A stretch of DNA of 32,155 nucleotides from an uncultured Anaerosacchariphilus sp. (GCA_934373375.1 CAKROP010000002.1:1-32155); one strand, 5' to 3'. Shown: positions 16,686-25,159, numbered from the stretch's first letter. Numbers and translations are program-made. The notes: generated from the letters alone by a model not told the origin.

Positions 16686-19229
16686 TTAGTTTTCTGTCTC
16701 CGGCAGACACACCAGGAACAAATTACCCAAATCGGCGAACTGCTGGGTACTGTCATTCATGCCGCGCTTGCTGCTTTCACCGGTCAGCGGGTCGGTGACG
16801 ATGATATTCTGCGGGTCATAGCCGGTAATCAGCTCTGCATTGCTTCCGCCCTCCAACGCCAGTACCGGATAGCCCCGGCTCACATAGCAGAGTACCATGC
16901 TCACGGAGCAGCCGGACAGATCAAGCACCCGGTCTCCGGTCTGTTCCGTCAGAATCTCATAGGGCGTATAGCCCTGGGCCAGGTATGCGCCCACGTCGCT
17001 GTAGGTCTTCTGGGCGCCCAGCAGAATCTCCAGCGCCGCCTGCAGTGCGGATTCGCCGTCCTTCTGCTGCGGATTGCTCATGGTTCCCAGATCGGTCCGG
17101 GTCTTCCGGCCGCCCCGGGTCCACAGGATATTTTGCTGCCGATCCACGACAACACCCATATTTTCATTGGCGGTCCACACGGCCTCATTGGCTCCTGTAA
17201 ATGCGCCTCCGAAGGTGCCGTCGAAATTGTATACATAGTAACGCTGGTCGCTGGTCTCTTTTCCCAGGGTGATGGTTCTGCTGCCCTCGTAGACCACCTG
17301 CTTCGGCATCAGGATGCGAAGCTTTCCGCTGCCTCTGGTGCCTGACAACGCGAAATAGTATTCCTGCTTCTTGGGCTCGCTGGACTTCGTCTCTAAGGAT
17401 ATCTTTTCCACAATCTCCGTGGTTTTATTCGTGATGGGCTCCGGATCCGCCTCCACGTAGCTGCCGTCCGCGCTCCGCTGCACACAGTTCAGGGAAATGC
17501 GGTTGCTCTCGATGGAAATGTCGGTCACATATTTGCCCTGGGATTCGTAGTCGAATTCCCGGACCAGCTCGCCCTGCTCATTTTCAATGACGATGCGGCC
17601 CATGGGGAACAGCTCATTGCCGGTCAGCCCCTTCTGTACGTCGCTCTGACGGGCCTCTCCATAGATAAAATCAGTCCCCATGAAGCCCAGCGCCCGGATA
17701 TAATAGCCATCGTCCGCCTGTACCTCCCGGCTCTTGCCGGTGTCCAGATTCAGCACGGCCACGTTCCGGGAGGCATACAGGGAATTTTCCTTATGCCAGG
17801 CCGCCAGATGGCCGTCCTCGGAGACCATGCCGCTGCCTGAGGCAATGCCATCCGCCACAGTCTCATACTCCATGGTGTTCAAATCGATGCGATTCACTGC
17901 ACCATCCAGGAAAATGTAGAACTGACCGTCGTTATTCACATAGGCCATTTCCCCGAGCTTGGACTGAAGCACTGCGAAGGACTCCCGGCTCTCGATAAAG
18001 GCCCGCTCCTCCACGGAATTGGTCAGCGCGTCATAGGTGTACAGGGCCACGCCGGTCTCGCCCTCGTGGGTGCCCCGGTTCATATAGCCGTACACCAGGA
18101 AATCCATGCTGCCGGATTCATCCACCTTCAGGATACGAATGGCGTGCTCGTCATAGGAGCCCCGGAGGTCGTCGCCCTCCCGGAAGCCGAAGACCAGGGA
18201 CAGCTTGTTCTGGGCCACATCGTAGCACCATAGTTCACCGTTCTGGACGAAGCCAACGATATTTTCCTCGTCATTTTTCCGGTATTCCACCGCCGTATCC
18301 AGGATGCCCAGCTCCACGCCCTTTTTCGTGAAAATGTCCAGGGCGGGGTCAAAAACGCGGTCCACCTTCCGGTCGTAATTCAGCAGATACATGCGCTGTG
18401 AGGTATAGCGCACCCGATAGGATTCGGTCACCTCGTAGGTTTCGGTCTCCTCCGCGTCGTTGACATAGGTCAACGGATATTCCAGACGCACGGACGTCAC
18501 CGAGTTGTCTGCCTCAGTCACATAGGTGCGGACGTCTGTTGTGTCCGGCTCCTGCACATCCATGTCGCCCCAGATGAGCTGCTTATATTTGGAATGAATC
18601 GACACATGGGCCAGAGATTTATTGCTGATGCTGTCGTCGGATTCCAGATATTGGGCAATGCTGACAGTATTATTTTTGTCGAAAAGGGCGCTGTGAATCT
18701 CGTCCACAAAAGCCAGGCATTCGTCCAGATGGTTGTCATTCAGTTTCTTCACATGTGTGTAATAATAGGCCTCCTGCTCCTTCTCAAGACCCAGGCGGAT
18801 GACCAGAAGGTATTCCCCGCCGTCGTCCAGCAGATCCTTCAGCTTCAGATCCACGGTCAGCATCCGGCCCTTGCGGCTGTAATCCGTCAGCTCGCCGTCC
18901 TCGATCAGGCGGGTGGTGTCAACACTTCGCACCTCGTAATAGATGTTCTGCACCTTCGCGTCCGGATACTCCACCCGGAAGCTGACGGTCCGATCACTCG
19001 GCAGCGGATAAACCGCATCGCGGATGGTGGCGGCGTCCATGCTTTTCGTGTAGCCGTGGAGCAGGTTCAGGTCCCGGCCCTGGCGTTCCATGTAGATCAG
19101 CGGCAGGGTGGCTTCGGCCATCTCCGCAGTAGAATCTGTATTACCCGCCATCAGGAAATAACTCATACCGGCCACGCCCAGAAGGAAAGCCGCCGCAATG
19201 GTCGCAATTCTTATGACTAGCTTTTTCAC
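16686..19229 (-). CDS. Membrane-anchored propeller-like protein with an inactive C39-like peptidase domain
   Basis: This 847-aa protein of unknown role starts at GTG (MKKLVIRIATIAAAFLLG) with one N-terminal membrane helix (about 5-27), so the bulk should be outside the cell. The middle (about 280-700) has repeated strand-rich units such as GELWCYDVAQNKLSLVF, VALYTYDALTNSV, INRIDLNTMEYETV-like and VAVLNLDTGKSREV, suggesting a beta propeller. The C-terminal ~125 residues resemble a C39-like domain: SALQAALEILLG, GYPVLALEGG, LITGYDPQNIIVTDPLTG. The usual Cys of GCGPxAL is replaced (GESALQ, 725-730), and the usual His of GGHxVxVTGYD is also missing (GGSNAELITGYD). The domain is therefore probably a non-catalytic binding module. 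The GTG overlaps the upstream methyltransferase stop (GTGA), indicating translational coupling. Confidence 0.75.
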   Translation of the reverse strand: MKKLVIRIATIAAAFLLGVAGMSYFLMAGNTDSTAEMAEATLPLIYMERQGRDLNLLHGYTKSMDAATIRDAVYPLPSDRTVSFRVEYPDAKVQNIYYEVRSVDTTRLIEDGELTDYSRKGRMLTVDLKLKDLLDDGGEYLLVIRLGLEKEQEAYYYTHVKKLNDNHLDECLAFVDEIHSALFDKNNTVSIAQYLESDDSISNKSLAHVSIHSKYKQLIWGDMDVQEPDTTDVRTYVTEADNSVTSVRLEYPLTYVNDAEETETYEVTESYRVRYTSQRMYLLNYDRKVDRVFDPALDIFTKKGVELGILDTAVEYRKNDEENIVGFVQNGELWCYDVAQNKLSLVFGFREGDDLRGSYDEHAIRILKVDESGSMDFLVYGYMNRGTHEGETGVALYTYDALTNSVEERAFIESRESFAVLQSKLGEMAYVNNDGQFYIFLDGAVNRIDLNTMEYETVADGIASGSGMVSEDGHLAAWHKENSLYASRNVAVLNLDTGKSREVQADDGYYIRALGFMGTDFIYGEARQSDVQKGLTGNELFPMGRIVIENEQGELVREFDYESQGKYVTDISIESNRISLNCVQRSADGSYVEADPEPITNKTTEIVEKISLETKSSEPKKQEYYFALSGTRGSGKLRILMPKQVVYEGSRTITLGKETSDQRYYVYNFDGTFGGAFTGANEAVWTANENMGVVVDRQQNILWTRGGRKTRTDLGTMSNPQQKDGESALQAALEILLGAQKTYSDVGAYLAQGYTPYEILTEQTGDRVLDLSGCSVSMVLCYVSRGYPVLALEGGSNAELITGYDPQNIIVTDPLTGESSKRGMNDSTQQFADLGNLFLVCLPETEN

Positions 19230-20482
19230 CGGCTCTCTCCTTTCGCGTTTTCGGTATTTTTTCGTCTGGAACGATAGCTTTCCGCCGGGGATGTTCCTGC
19301 GCTCAGAAGCTTCTCCAGAGTAAGGTTTGCGCGCAGAGCTTCCGTGCAGGCCTCAAAGGCTGCCGCAGACGCCTCCTCCGCCTTCTTTCCATTCTTCCGC
19401 TTCACCGCGCGGATCAGGATGTTCTTCGGCGTATGCTCCATGTCGATAAATTCCAGGATCTGGGTGTCGTAGCCCTGCTGCTCCAGAAGCTCGGCCCGGA
19501 GGCCGTCGGTAATCAGGGCGGACATACGCTCTTTCAGGAGACCATACTTCAGCACAGGGGCCAGGATCTCATTTTCTATCTGCTTATTCAGTTCATGCTG
19601 ACAGCAGGGGACGGAAAGGATGACGCTGGCGCCCCACCTGACCGCCTTGTACAGGGCGTAATCGGTGGCCGTGTCGCAGGCATGCAGCGTCACGACCATG
19701 TCCACCCGGGAGCAGCCCTCGTATCCGGCGATGTCTCCCTGGAGAAAGGTTAGCTTATCATAACCGTATTTACGGCTGAGATCGCTGCATTTACGGATGA
19801 CATCTTCCTTCAGATCCAGACCGATAATCCGCACGTCCAGCCCCTGACATTCCCGCAGATAATAATAAATGGCGAAAGTCAGGTAGGATTTACCGCAGCC
19901 GAAATCGAGAATCGTCAGTTCCCGGTCTTTCGGCAGTGCCGGGAGGATGTCTTCGACAAATTCCAGGAAGCGGTTAATCTGGCGGAATTTATCGTAACGG
20001 GCGTGGACGATCTTACCCTCGGGGGTCATGACGCCCAGGTCTACCAGAAAGGGCACCGGACGGCCCTCCTCCAGCAGGTATCTCTTCTTTTTATTATGGG
20101 CAAGCGCGGTCCGTTTTACTCCTGCGTCCTGCAGGGCTTCCGGCGCGGCTTTTCCGGTGGTTCCCCGCTTTTCCCTGACCGTGATTTTACCCTTCTTGCT
20201 CACCAGGGCTGTCACCTGGCCTGCGGCGGCCTGCAGCTGAAGCTGACAGAAGACATCCGTCATCAGTTCAGCGATTCGGTCTACCGCCTCCACCGGGGGC
20301 AGATTTTCGTGAAAGGCCTTGGGCCCGCGGAATGTCTCGAACTGGAATTTCAATTCGTTCCGCAGCAGCACCGGACGGACCCGGGTCTTCAGCTCTTCCC
20401 GGCCCTTTCTGGGGGCGCTTAAGGTGATGAGTTCCAGATTTTCATTTAAATATTTTTCCAATAATGCTTTTAATTCTTCCAT
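19226..20482 (-). CDS. Class I SAM-dependent methyltransferase, Methyltransf_32 (METTL25-like) family
   Basis: This 418-aa protein probably methylates RNA or another nucleophile; the substrate is unknown. The N-terminal half (about 1-135) is a less conserved helical/strand domain. The Rossmann methyltransferase core starts near residue 158 (KIVHARYDKFRQINRFLEFVED), with SAM motif I ILDFGCGKSYLTF (191-203), IIGLDLKEDVI (219-229), then TLHACDTATDYAL (265-277) and SVPCCQHEL (290-298). These are hallmark motifs of this family. The C-terminus is a basic, disordered tail. No clear Shine-Dalgarno sequence precedes the ATG, which follows a structured leader of about 95 bases. It is the first gene of its operon and overlaps the next by 4 bases. 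Confidence 0.85.
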   Translation of the reverse strand: MEELKALLEKYLNENLELITLSAPRKGREELKTRVRPVLLRNELKFQFETFRGPKAFHENLPPVEAVDRIAELMTDVFCQLQLQAAAGQVTALVSKKGKITVREKRGTTGKAAPEALQDAGVKRTALAHNKKKRYLLEEGRPVPFLVDLGVMTPEGKIVHARYDKFRQINRFLEFVEDILPALPKDRELTILDFGCGKSYLTFAIYYYLRECQGLDVRIIGLDLKEDVIRKCSDLSRKYGYDKLTFLQGDIAGYEGCSRVDMVVTLHACDTATDYALYKAVRWGASVILSVPCCQHELNKQIENEILAPVLKYGLLKERMSALITDGLRAELLEQQGYDTQILEFIDMEHTPKNILIRAVKRKNGKKAEEASAAAFEACTEALRANLTLEKLLSAGTSPAESYRSRRKNTENAKGESR

Positions 20483-20582
20483 ATGTTATACTTATTTTAT
20501 CCATTCATTTTTCAGGTTTCCATATCCTTCGGATATGCCGCTTCGCTTTGGATGCCATCCGGCAGGATATAATTCTCACGAC

Positions 20583-20591
20583 ATTATATCA
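20583..20591 (-). promoter_or_regulatory. Extended -10 promoter of the methyltransferase operon
   Basis: On the minus strand TGATATAAT is a perfect extended -10 box. No good -35 box lies 16-18 bp upstream. The resulting leader of about 95 bases contains the hairpin CATATCC-GAA-GGATATG and a GCCG/CGGC-enclosed stem GGATG-G-CATCC. It diverges from the ACT-protein promoter, whose -35 box is 21 bp away. Confidence 0.65.
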
Positions 20592-20611
20592 TAATCTATT
20601 TTTAAATACCA

Positions 20612-20640
20612 TTGTAAAATGCGGCTGCCTGTGTTATGAT
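20612..20640 (+). promoter_or_regulatory. Promoter of the ACT-domain protein gene
   Basis: On the plus strand -35 TTGTAA (20612-20617) and extended -10 TGTTATGAT (TATGAT at 20635-20640) are spaced by 17 bp. The leader of about 82 bases contains the small hairpins TTCGC-ACT-GCGAA and GGGA-TATAT-TCCC, the latter followed by a T-rich stretch. Confidence 0.72.
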
Positions 20641-20728
20641 AGGGATAGTTTCGCACTGCGAAGTTCTAAAGCCATGGGATATATTCCCTGATTTTATATT
20701 TTTGAAATGAAAGAGGAGGAGTTACATT

Positions 20729-21133
20729 ATGTTACAGCAGTTATCGATCTATGCGGAAAATAAGAAAGGCACCATGCAGAATATCACCGAGGTGCTGGCC
20801 GATGAGAATATCAATATCTGGGGCTCCTGCACCAACGACGGCGCAGAGTACGGCATCAATCGTATGGTTGTTTCTGACCCGCAGAGAGCCATGGAGGCCC
20901 TGGAAGCAGTCGGCTACCTGTGCAAGCTTACTTCCGTCATCGGCGTCGAAGTCGAAGATGAGGTTGGCAACCTGAACAAGCTCTTAAAGGCCCTGGCCGA
21001 GAGCAACATCAACATCAACTACATCTACCTGTCCTTCAACCGCGCCTCCGGCAAGCCGGTTCTGGTGTTCCAGACCGCGGATACCGCCGAGGTGGAGGTT
21101 TGTCTGAAGAATAAGGGATTTTCGGTGGTATAA
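20729..21133 (+). CDS. Tandem ACT-domain protein, putative amino-acid sensor
   Basis: This is a 134-aa soluble protein composed of two ACT domains and nothing else. The first (about 1-66) starts LQQLSIYAENKKGTMQNITEVLADENINIW, with the Gly/ligand loop of ACT folds. The second (about 68-134) contains VIGVEVEDEVGNLNKLLKALAESNININYIYLSF. Such stand-alone proteins usually bind amino acids and act as regulators, but no ligand can be read from sequence. AGGAGGAG precedes the ATG by 7 bases. It is monocistronic, with its own promoter and a strong terminator. Confidence 0.9.
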   Translation: MLQQLSIYAENKKGTMQNITEVLADENINIWGSCTNDGAEYGINRMVVSDPQRAMEALEAVGYLCKLTSVIGVEVEDEVGNLNKLLKALAESNININYIYLSFNRASGKPVLVFQTADTAEVEVCLKNKGFSVV

Positions 21134-21142
21134 ATCCAAAAC

Positions 21143-21187
21143 GGCCGCCGCACTGAAAAAGCATTCAGTGCGGCGGCCTGATTTTTT
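21143..21187. terminator. Bidirectional terminator between ACT-protein and Rpn nuclease genes
   Basis: A perfect 15-bp GC-rich stem (21143-21157 with 21164-21178) with a 6-base loop is followed by TGATTTTTT on the plus strand and by GTTTT on the minus strand. It serves the two convergent genes. Confidence 0.95.
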
Positions 21188-21196
21188 CACAAAACA

Positions 21197-22141
21197 TTAT
21201 ACCGACATAGGTTCTTTTTCGGAAATGATTTTCTTTACTTTCTCGATATCCTCGTCTGTGATGGAGGCTATCTGTTCGGCGGTGAAGCCTTTTCTGTACA
21301 TATTCAAAAGAATTTGTGCTCTTCCAATTGCAATTCCCTTTTCCTCAATTCCTTCACCCAAATTACACATATTGCCCACATCCTTTCTCAGATTTTCTTC
21401 TATCGGAATATCATATTCATTTCCGATAAGTTCTAACTTTTCATCCACTGTAAGTTTCTCCGACAACAAGGCTCCAAGCAGGCGGTGCAATTCGTACCCT
21501 TCCCGCCATTCCGGAACTTTCTTTGCCAGGCCTATCATAACGATATTCAGTAAAGCCAAATCGCCTTTCCATGCACAGACTCCGATAACATCTTCTTTCG
21601 CAAGATGAATATGGCTCATGCTATCTTCATCCATATTCATACACACCCAGATAGAGTATACCCGCCTGATATCATCATAATTAGAATATTCGAAATCCCG
21701 CTCCTTCTGCGATGAAATTAACCGGCTTACATAGAAAATTGCTCTATTCAGAATCTGGTACTTTTTCGGCTCATCCTTCTGTGCTTCTACATTGATGATA
21801 ATCTGTGACAATCCATCTTTCATGCGTACATAAAAGACAATGTCAAATCTTATCATACCTTCGTTTATCTCTTCGTTCTCTGCATTAAATCCTGTCAGTC
21901 TCTGGCCTTTTTCTGTCTGAACGACATTTGTAAGCCCCGGCTCCACCGGCACGCTGCTGATATACGGTGTTCCTTCAATGTATTGAACCACTTCTTTTGG
22001 ATTCATTCCCCGGAACTCGTCTACTGTTTTTATCAGTATATGTGCCAGTATGTACTTGTGTCCCAGCAGACGCTTTGCCTTCGCGTCATACTGTGCTTTG
22101 GTATCGGTTGCCTTTACTGCATTTTTCAGCTCTGCATTCAC
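21197..22141 (-). CDS. Rpn-family PD-(D/E)XK nuclease / transposase-like protein
   Basis: This 314-aa protein belongs to the PDDEXK_2 / Rpn group, annotated as recombination-promoting nucleases or putative transposases. It starts MNAELKNAVKATDTKAQYDAK. The nuclease core shows IRFDIVFYVR (D100) and IINVEAQKDE with the E-x-Q form of the motif (E119, Q121). Next come NRAIFYVSRLISSQ and a C-terminal half with repeated EEKGIAIGRAQ/ILLNMYRKGFTAEQIASITDED, typical for the family. AAGGAGG precedes the ATG and it has its own promoter and terminator. No terminal inverted repeats or target duplications are seen, so it stands alone and is not in a recognisable element. It looks intact and is AT-richer than its neighbours. 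Confidence 0.9.
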   Translation of the reverse strand: MNAELKNAVKATDTKAQYDAKAKRLLGHKYILAHILIKTVDEFRGMNPKEVVQYIEGTPYISSVPVEPGLTNVVQTEKGQRLTGFNAENEEINEGMIRFDIVFYVRMKDGLSQIIINVEAQKDEPKKYQILNRAIFYVSRLISSQKERDFEYSNYDDIRRVYSIWVCMNMDEDSMSHIHLAKEDVIGVCAWKGDLALLNIVMIGLAKKVPEWREGYELHRLLGALLSEKLTVDEKLELIGNEYDIPIEENLRKDVGNMCNLGEGIEEKGIAIGRAQILLNMYRKGFTAEQIASITDEDIEKVKKIISEKEPMSV

Positions 22142-22201
22142 TTATTTACCTCCTTGTTTTGAATGCAAGCTCTCCAGGACATTTCTTTCTCTGTCTGTTT
22201 T

Positions 22202-22231
22202 ATTATAACTTATCTAACCCTACCTGTACAA
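22202..22231 (-). promoter_or_regulatory. Promoter of the Rpn nuclease gene
   Basis: On the minus strand -35 TTGTAC (22226-22231) and a perfect -10 TATAAT (22202-22207) are spaced by 18 bp, about 60 bases before the start codon. Confidence 0.78.
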
Positions 22232-22264
22232 TCATATTCTTCTTCCACATATGCTTCTTTTTCA

Positions 22265-22300
22265 AAAAAGTGACCCTCCTCTTCGGAAAGGTCACTTTTT
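22265..22300 (-). terminator. Terminator of the M23 peptidase operon
   Basis: A perfect 11-bp stem AAAAAGTGACC/GGTCACTTTTT (22265-22275 with 22290-22300) with a 14-base loop gives a T run on the minus strand, 12 bp after the M23 stop. Confidence 0.92.
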
Positions 22301-22311
22301 CGTCTCTCTGT

Positions 22312-23940
22312 TTAATTCAGATAGGGCAGCGGATTCACCTGACTGCCATTGATAATAATCTCAAAGTGCACATGAGGTCCCGTACTTCGTCCCGTATTAC
22401 CGCTCAGGGCGATCTTCTGACCCTGCGTTACCTTCTGGCCTGAAGATACCAGGATCTTACTCAGATGTCCATAGCGGGTCTGCTTACCGTCCGGATGTCG
22501 GATGGTGATACAGTTACCGTAGCCGCTGGACCAGCCTGCCTGCACGACCGTACCGCCGCAGGAAGCCATAACTGCTGTTCCAATCGGGCATGCCCAGTCG
22601 ACGCCCTTGTGCATTCGACCCCATCTTTTCTTAAATCCGGAAGTAAAGCGTCCGCCGGAAATCGGTTTGATATAGGTGGGCGGCGTCTGGGTACCGCGCT
22701 CCACAATCTTCGGCACCGGATCCTGCAGAACAGTCTCCGAAATCACATCCCGATTCTCTTCCACGCCGTTTTTCTTCGTAATCAGCGCCGTTACCTCATG
22801 ATAACCTGGCTGCTCCTCCTGGCGCACCTCACTCTTGGTGGTATACCATTCGTCATTATCAATGTACTGAACGTCTGCGTAATATTCTTCCTGATAGGTG
22901 GATTCCTCCACGGTCTCCACGGAAAGCTCCGGCTCCGGCACGGTGATGATGACCTCGTCGCCTTCATGGAGTACCGTATTCTCGCTCATGCCCTCGTTCA
23001 GCGCCAGCACCTCCGCCACGCGGAGTCCATTGCTGTTCGCTATCACAGACAGGGTATCTCCCGCCTTCACCTCGTATACTTCATTCTTTGCCGTATCCTT
23101 GGTCACCAGATCAATGGCCTCACTTGCCGGTGTAATCTCATCTGCTGATACATAAGCCTCGGCAATCTCCACTTTTTCCGCGAAATCCACGGAACGCAGA
23201 CCGTCGCCTTCTGCCTGCTTCTCCCCATTGTCTGCAGCATTCTCTTCCGCCACATCTTCCTCTGTGACGGTCTTCGTAATGACACTCTCCACGGCCTGGC
23301 TCACATCATATTCACCGATACCCGCACAGGCGTCGCCGATTCCGGCGATACCACCCAGCTTCGCCACCTCCGCGGCAGTCTCCTCTGCCGTGTTCTGCTT
23401 TGATACTTCTACTGTGTATACATTCAGCTCCCGGGCCGCATCCGATACGATGTTGATCTGAAACTCATTGTCCGTATCATACCGGTCTTTGGTGGCATAC
23501 AGCACGTCCATGACGTCCTGATAGCTTCCCAGCGTCACCGTGAACTCGTTAATCTTCATCAGGTAAGCCTTTTTCTTGGCCTTTGCCACAATCTGGGTCA
23601 GCTCATTGTAAAAGGCGTCGGTCAGCGTATCGCTGTCCATGGTGGAACCGAAGATCTTCGGCACCTTGTCAAGCTCGTACTCCACATCCGCCAGCACCAG
23701 GCCGTCGGTCTCTCTGGAAATGCGGGCTCTGGCCTGCAAGTAAGCATTTTCCACCACGGACGGGTTCTTGACGGAGCCGACGGTCTTGCCCGCCAGCGTA
23801 ACCTCGTAGTAGCTGTCACCGCTTCCGAAGCCGCTTCCGATGAGCGGCACGCCCAGCAGCATACAGCCGCAGGTAATCATCACGGATTCCGCGAATACAA
23901 GCTGTGATTTTTTATTCCAAAATAACTTTTTTTTCTTCAT
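22312..23940 (-). CDS. M23 metallopeptidase with LysM and G5 domains (cell-wall hydrolase)
   Basis: This is an exported or membrane-anchored peptidoglycan hydrolase-type protein. From MKKKKLFWNKKSQ (542 aa) it has a basic N-terminus and a hydrophobic segment (about 15-35), then a long helical region. Next come a LysM domain (YEVKAGDTLSVIANSNGLRVAEVLALN), a G5-like domain (EVRQEEQPGYHEVTALITKKNGVE) and a C-terminal M23 domain. The zinc motifs are present: MHKGVDWACP and GPHVHFEI. The start is uncertain. An in-frame ATG at 24009 lies two bases after the aroK stop, but has no ribosome-binding site, and its extra 23 codons cover a 12-bp RNA hairpin. The ATG at 23940 has only a weak AAGAAG upstream but gives a normal signal-like N-terminus. 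It is the last gene of the pyrophosphatase operon. Confidence 0.88.
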   Translation of the reverse strand: MKKKKLFWNKKSQLVFAESVMITCGCMLLGVPLIGSGFGSGDSYYEVTLAGKTVGSVKNPSVVENAYLQARARISRETDGLVLADVEYELDKVPKIFGSTMDSDTLTDAFYNELTQIVAKAKKKAYLMKINEFTVTLGSYQDVMDVLYATKDRYDTDNEFQINIVSDAARELNVYTVEVSKQNTAEETAAEVAKLGGIAGIGDACAGIGEYDVSQAVESVITKTVTEEDVAEENAADNGEKQAEGDGLRSVDFAEKVEIAEAYVSADEITPASEAIDLVTKDTAKNEVYEVKAGDTLSVIANSNGLRVAEVLALNEGMSENTVLHEGDEVIITVPEPELSVETVEESTYQEEYYADVQYIDNDEWYTTKSEVRQEEQPGYHEVTALITKKNGVEENRDVISETVLQDPVPKIVERGTQTPPTYIKPISGGRFTSGFKKRWGRMHKGVDWACPIGTAVMASCGGTVVQAGWSSGYGNCITIRHPDGKQTRYGHLSKILVSSGQKVTQGQKIALSGNTGRSTGPHVHFEIIINGSQVNPLPYLN

Positions 23941-23968
23941 TGGTTTTTTAACTTCTTTAATCTCAAGT

Positions 23969-23993
23969 ACACCCCGGAGCAGCTCCGAGGTGT
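23969..23993 (-). promoter_or_regulatory. Hairpin between aroK and the M23 gene
   Basis: On the minus strand 12-base arms (23969-23980 with 23982-23993) pair fully if one U-G wobble is allowed; the same position is an A-C mismatch in plus-strand RNA. No T run follows. It may stabilise or process the operon mRNA, or slow transcription, and it argues against the upstream start codon of the M23 gene. Confidence 0.55.
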
Positions 23994-24011
23994 AATAATT
24001 TCGTAACATTT

Positions 24012-24521
24012 TTATTTTACCAACATTTCTAATGCTTGTAAAGTCTTTTCTAAGGTTTCTTCCACGTTAAGACCGTCCTCCTCGATGGTAACATCGGCGT
24101 ATTTCTCATACAGACCCTCCCGCTCCTCATAAAGATCATGCAGGGTCTGTCCGTCCCGCAGCACCACGCCGCGGCCCTTCACATCGTGAAGTCTGGATTT
24201 CACTGCTTTATAAGAAAGACGCAGGTATACAATCACACTGATTTCACCCAGATGCTTCATAGCTTCCTCGCCATATACTACGCTGCCGCCGGTGGCGATG
24301 ACTGCATTTCCCGGATTCAGTCCCGCATTGACCCGGTTCTCCACGGCCAGAAAACCGTCCGGGCCGTCCCGTTTGATAATGTCCTTCAGAAGCATTCCTT
24401 CCTCTTTCTGAATCACCAGATCCGCGTCAATAAAATCCTTTCCCATCATTTTCGCCAGAATGACACCAATGGTGCTTTTTCCGGCTCCCGGCATTCCAAT
24501 CAGTACGACGTTTTTCTTCAT
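24012..24521 (-). CDS. Shikimate kinase-like protein with an altered substrate site
   Basis: This 169-aa P-loop kinase has the shikimate kinase fold and length. Walker A is GMPGAGKST (9-17), the DAD motif is at 32-34, the TGGS loop is at 77-80 and an Arg sits in EEREGLY (R134) near the lid. One change stands out: the family motif GxxxFRxxE, whose Arg binds the shikimate carboxylate, reads GPDGFLAVE here (L58 in place of Arg). The usual RPLL lid sequence is also not conserved (GRGVVLRDGQ). It may be a divergent AroK or may phosphorylate another small molecule, so I give no symbol. It overlaps the upstream flavin reductase gene by ATGA and lies in an operon with no other aromatic-biosynthesis gene. 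Confidence 0.75.
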   Translation of the reverse strand: MKKNVVLIGMPGAGKSTIGVILAKMMGKDFIDADLVIQKEEGMLLKDIIKRDGPDGFLAVENRVNAGLNPGNAVIATGGSVVYGEEAMKHLGEISVIVYLRLSYKAVKSRLHDVKGRGVVLRDGQTLHDLYEEREGLYEKYADVTIEEDGLNVEETLEKTLQALEMLVK

Positions 24522-25159
24522 TTTCTGCTCTTTCCTTTGCTGCCTTTGCTGTCTTTATTAGTTTTCTTCTTTGCGGTCTTCATTGGCTTCTTCTTCCTCA
24601 CGCTGTATCCGAAGGTGCCAAGCTCCTCGCCCAACGCAAAATAGGTTCCGTGGGAATAAGCCACCAGTCCGGTACTGTTCAGCTCGAAACGGCCATTTTC
24701 ATTCATATAGGCTTCGTCTACCGTCACGCCCAATACTTCTGCCAGGAACATATGATGCGTTCCAAGCTCCTTTACTTCCGTCACGCGGCATTCGATATTG
24801 ACCGGACTCTCCTCGATGGTGGGCGCGTACTTAAGACGCTCCGCCCTGCCCGGCGTCAGATGCATTTCCGCAAACTTGTCCACATCCCGGCCTGAACGCA
24901 CGCCGCAGTAATCGGTAGCCTTCACAAGCTTTTTCGTGGTCAGGTTGATGACGAACTCGCCGGTTTCCCGGATAATGTCGTAGGAATACCGGTTCGGTCT
25001 TACGGAGATGGATACCATAGCGGGGTCGGAACAAATCGTCCCGGCCCACGCCACCGTGATAATATTTGGTTTTTCACCTTCCCTTCCACAGCTTACCATG
25101 ACTGCCGGAAGGGGATAGAGCATATTGCCTGCTCTCCAGTGTTGTTTTTTCTTTTCCAT
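24518..25159 (-). CDS. Flavin reductase-like domain protein
   Basis: This 213-aa protein has the split-barrel FMN-binding fold of the flavin reductase-like family. Characteristic stretches are LYPLPAVMVSCG, NIITVAWAGTICSDPAMVSISVRPNRYSYDII, GEFVINLTT and SPVNIECRVTEVKELGTHHMFLAEVLGVTVD. It could be an NAD(P)H:FMN oxidoreductase or a flavin-binding protein; the partner is unknown. The C-terminus (about 190-213) is unusually Lys/Ser-rich and probably disordered. The ribosome-binding site is weak, but the gene starts 10 bp after the pyrophosphatase stop, and its own stop overlaps the next start (ATGA), so translation is probably coupled. Confidence 0.87.
   Translation of the reverse strand: MEKKKQHWRAGNMLYPLPAVMVSCGREGEKPNIITVAWAGTICSDPAMVSISVRPNRYSYDIIRETGEFVINLTTKKLVKATDYCGVRSGRDVDKFAEMHLTPGRAERLKYAPTIEESPVNIECRVTEVKELGTHHMFLAEVLGVTVDEAYMNENGRFELNSTGLVAYSHGTYFALGEELGTFGYSVRKKKPMKTAKKKTNKDSKGSKGKSRK

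Noticed and set aside
21197..22141. Rpn-family protein as evidence of a recent mobile element insertion
   Set aside because: I found no terminal inverted repeats, target duplications or partner genes; the gene has its own promoter and a terminator shared neatly with its neighbour.
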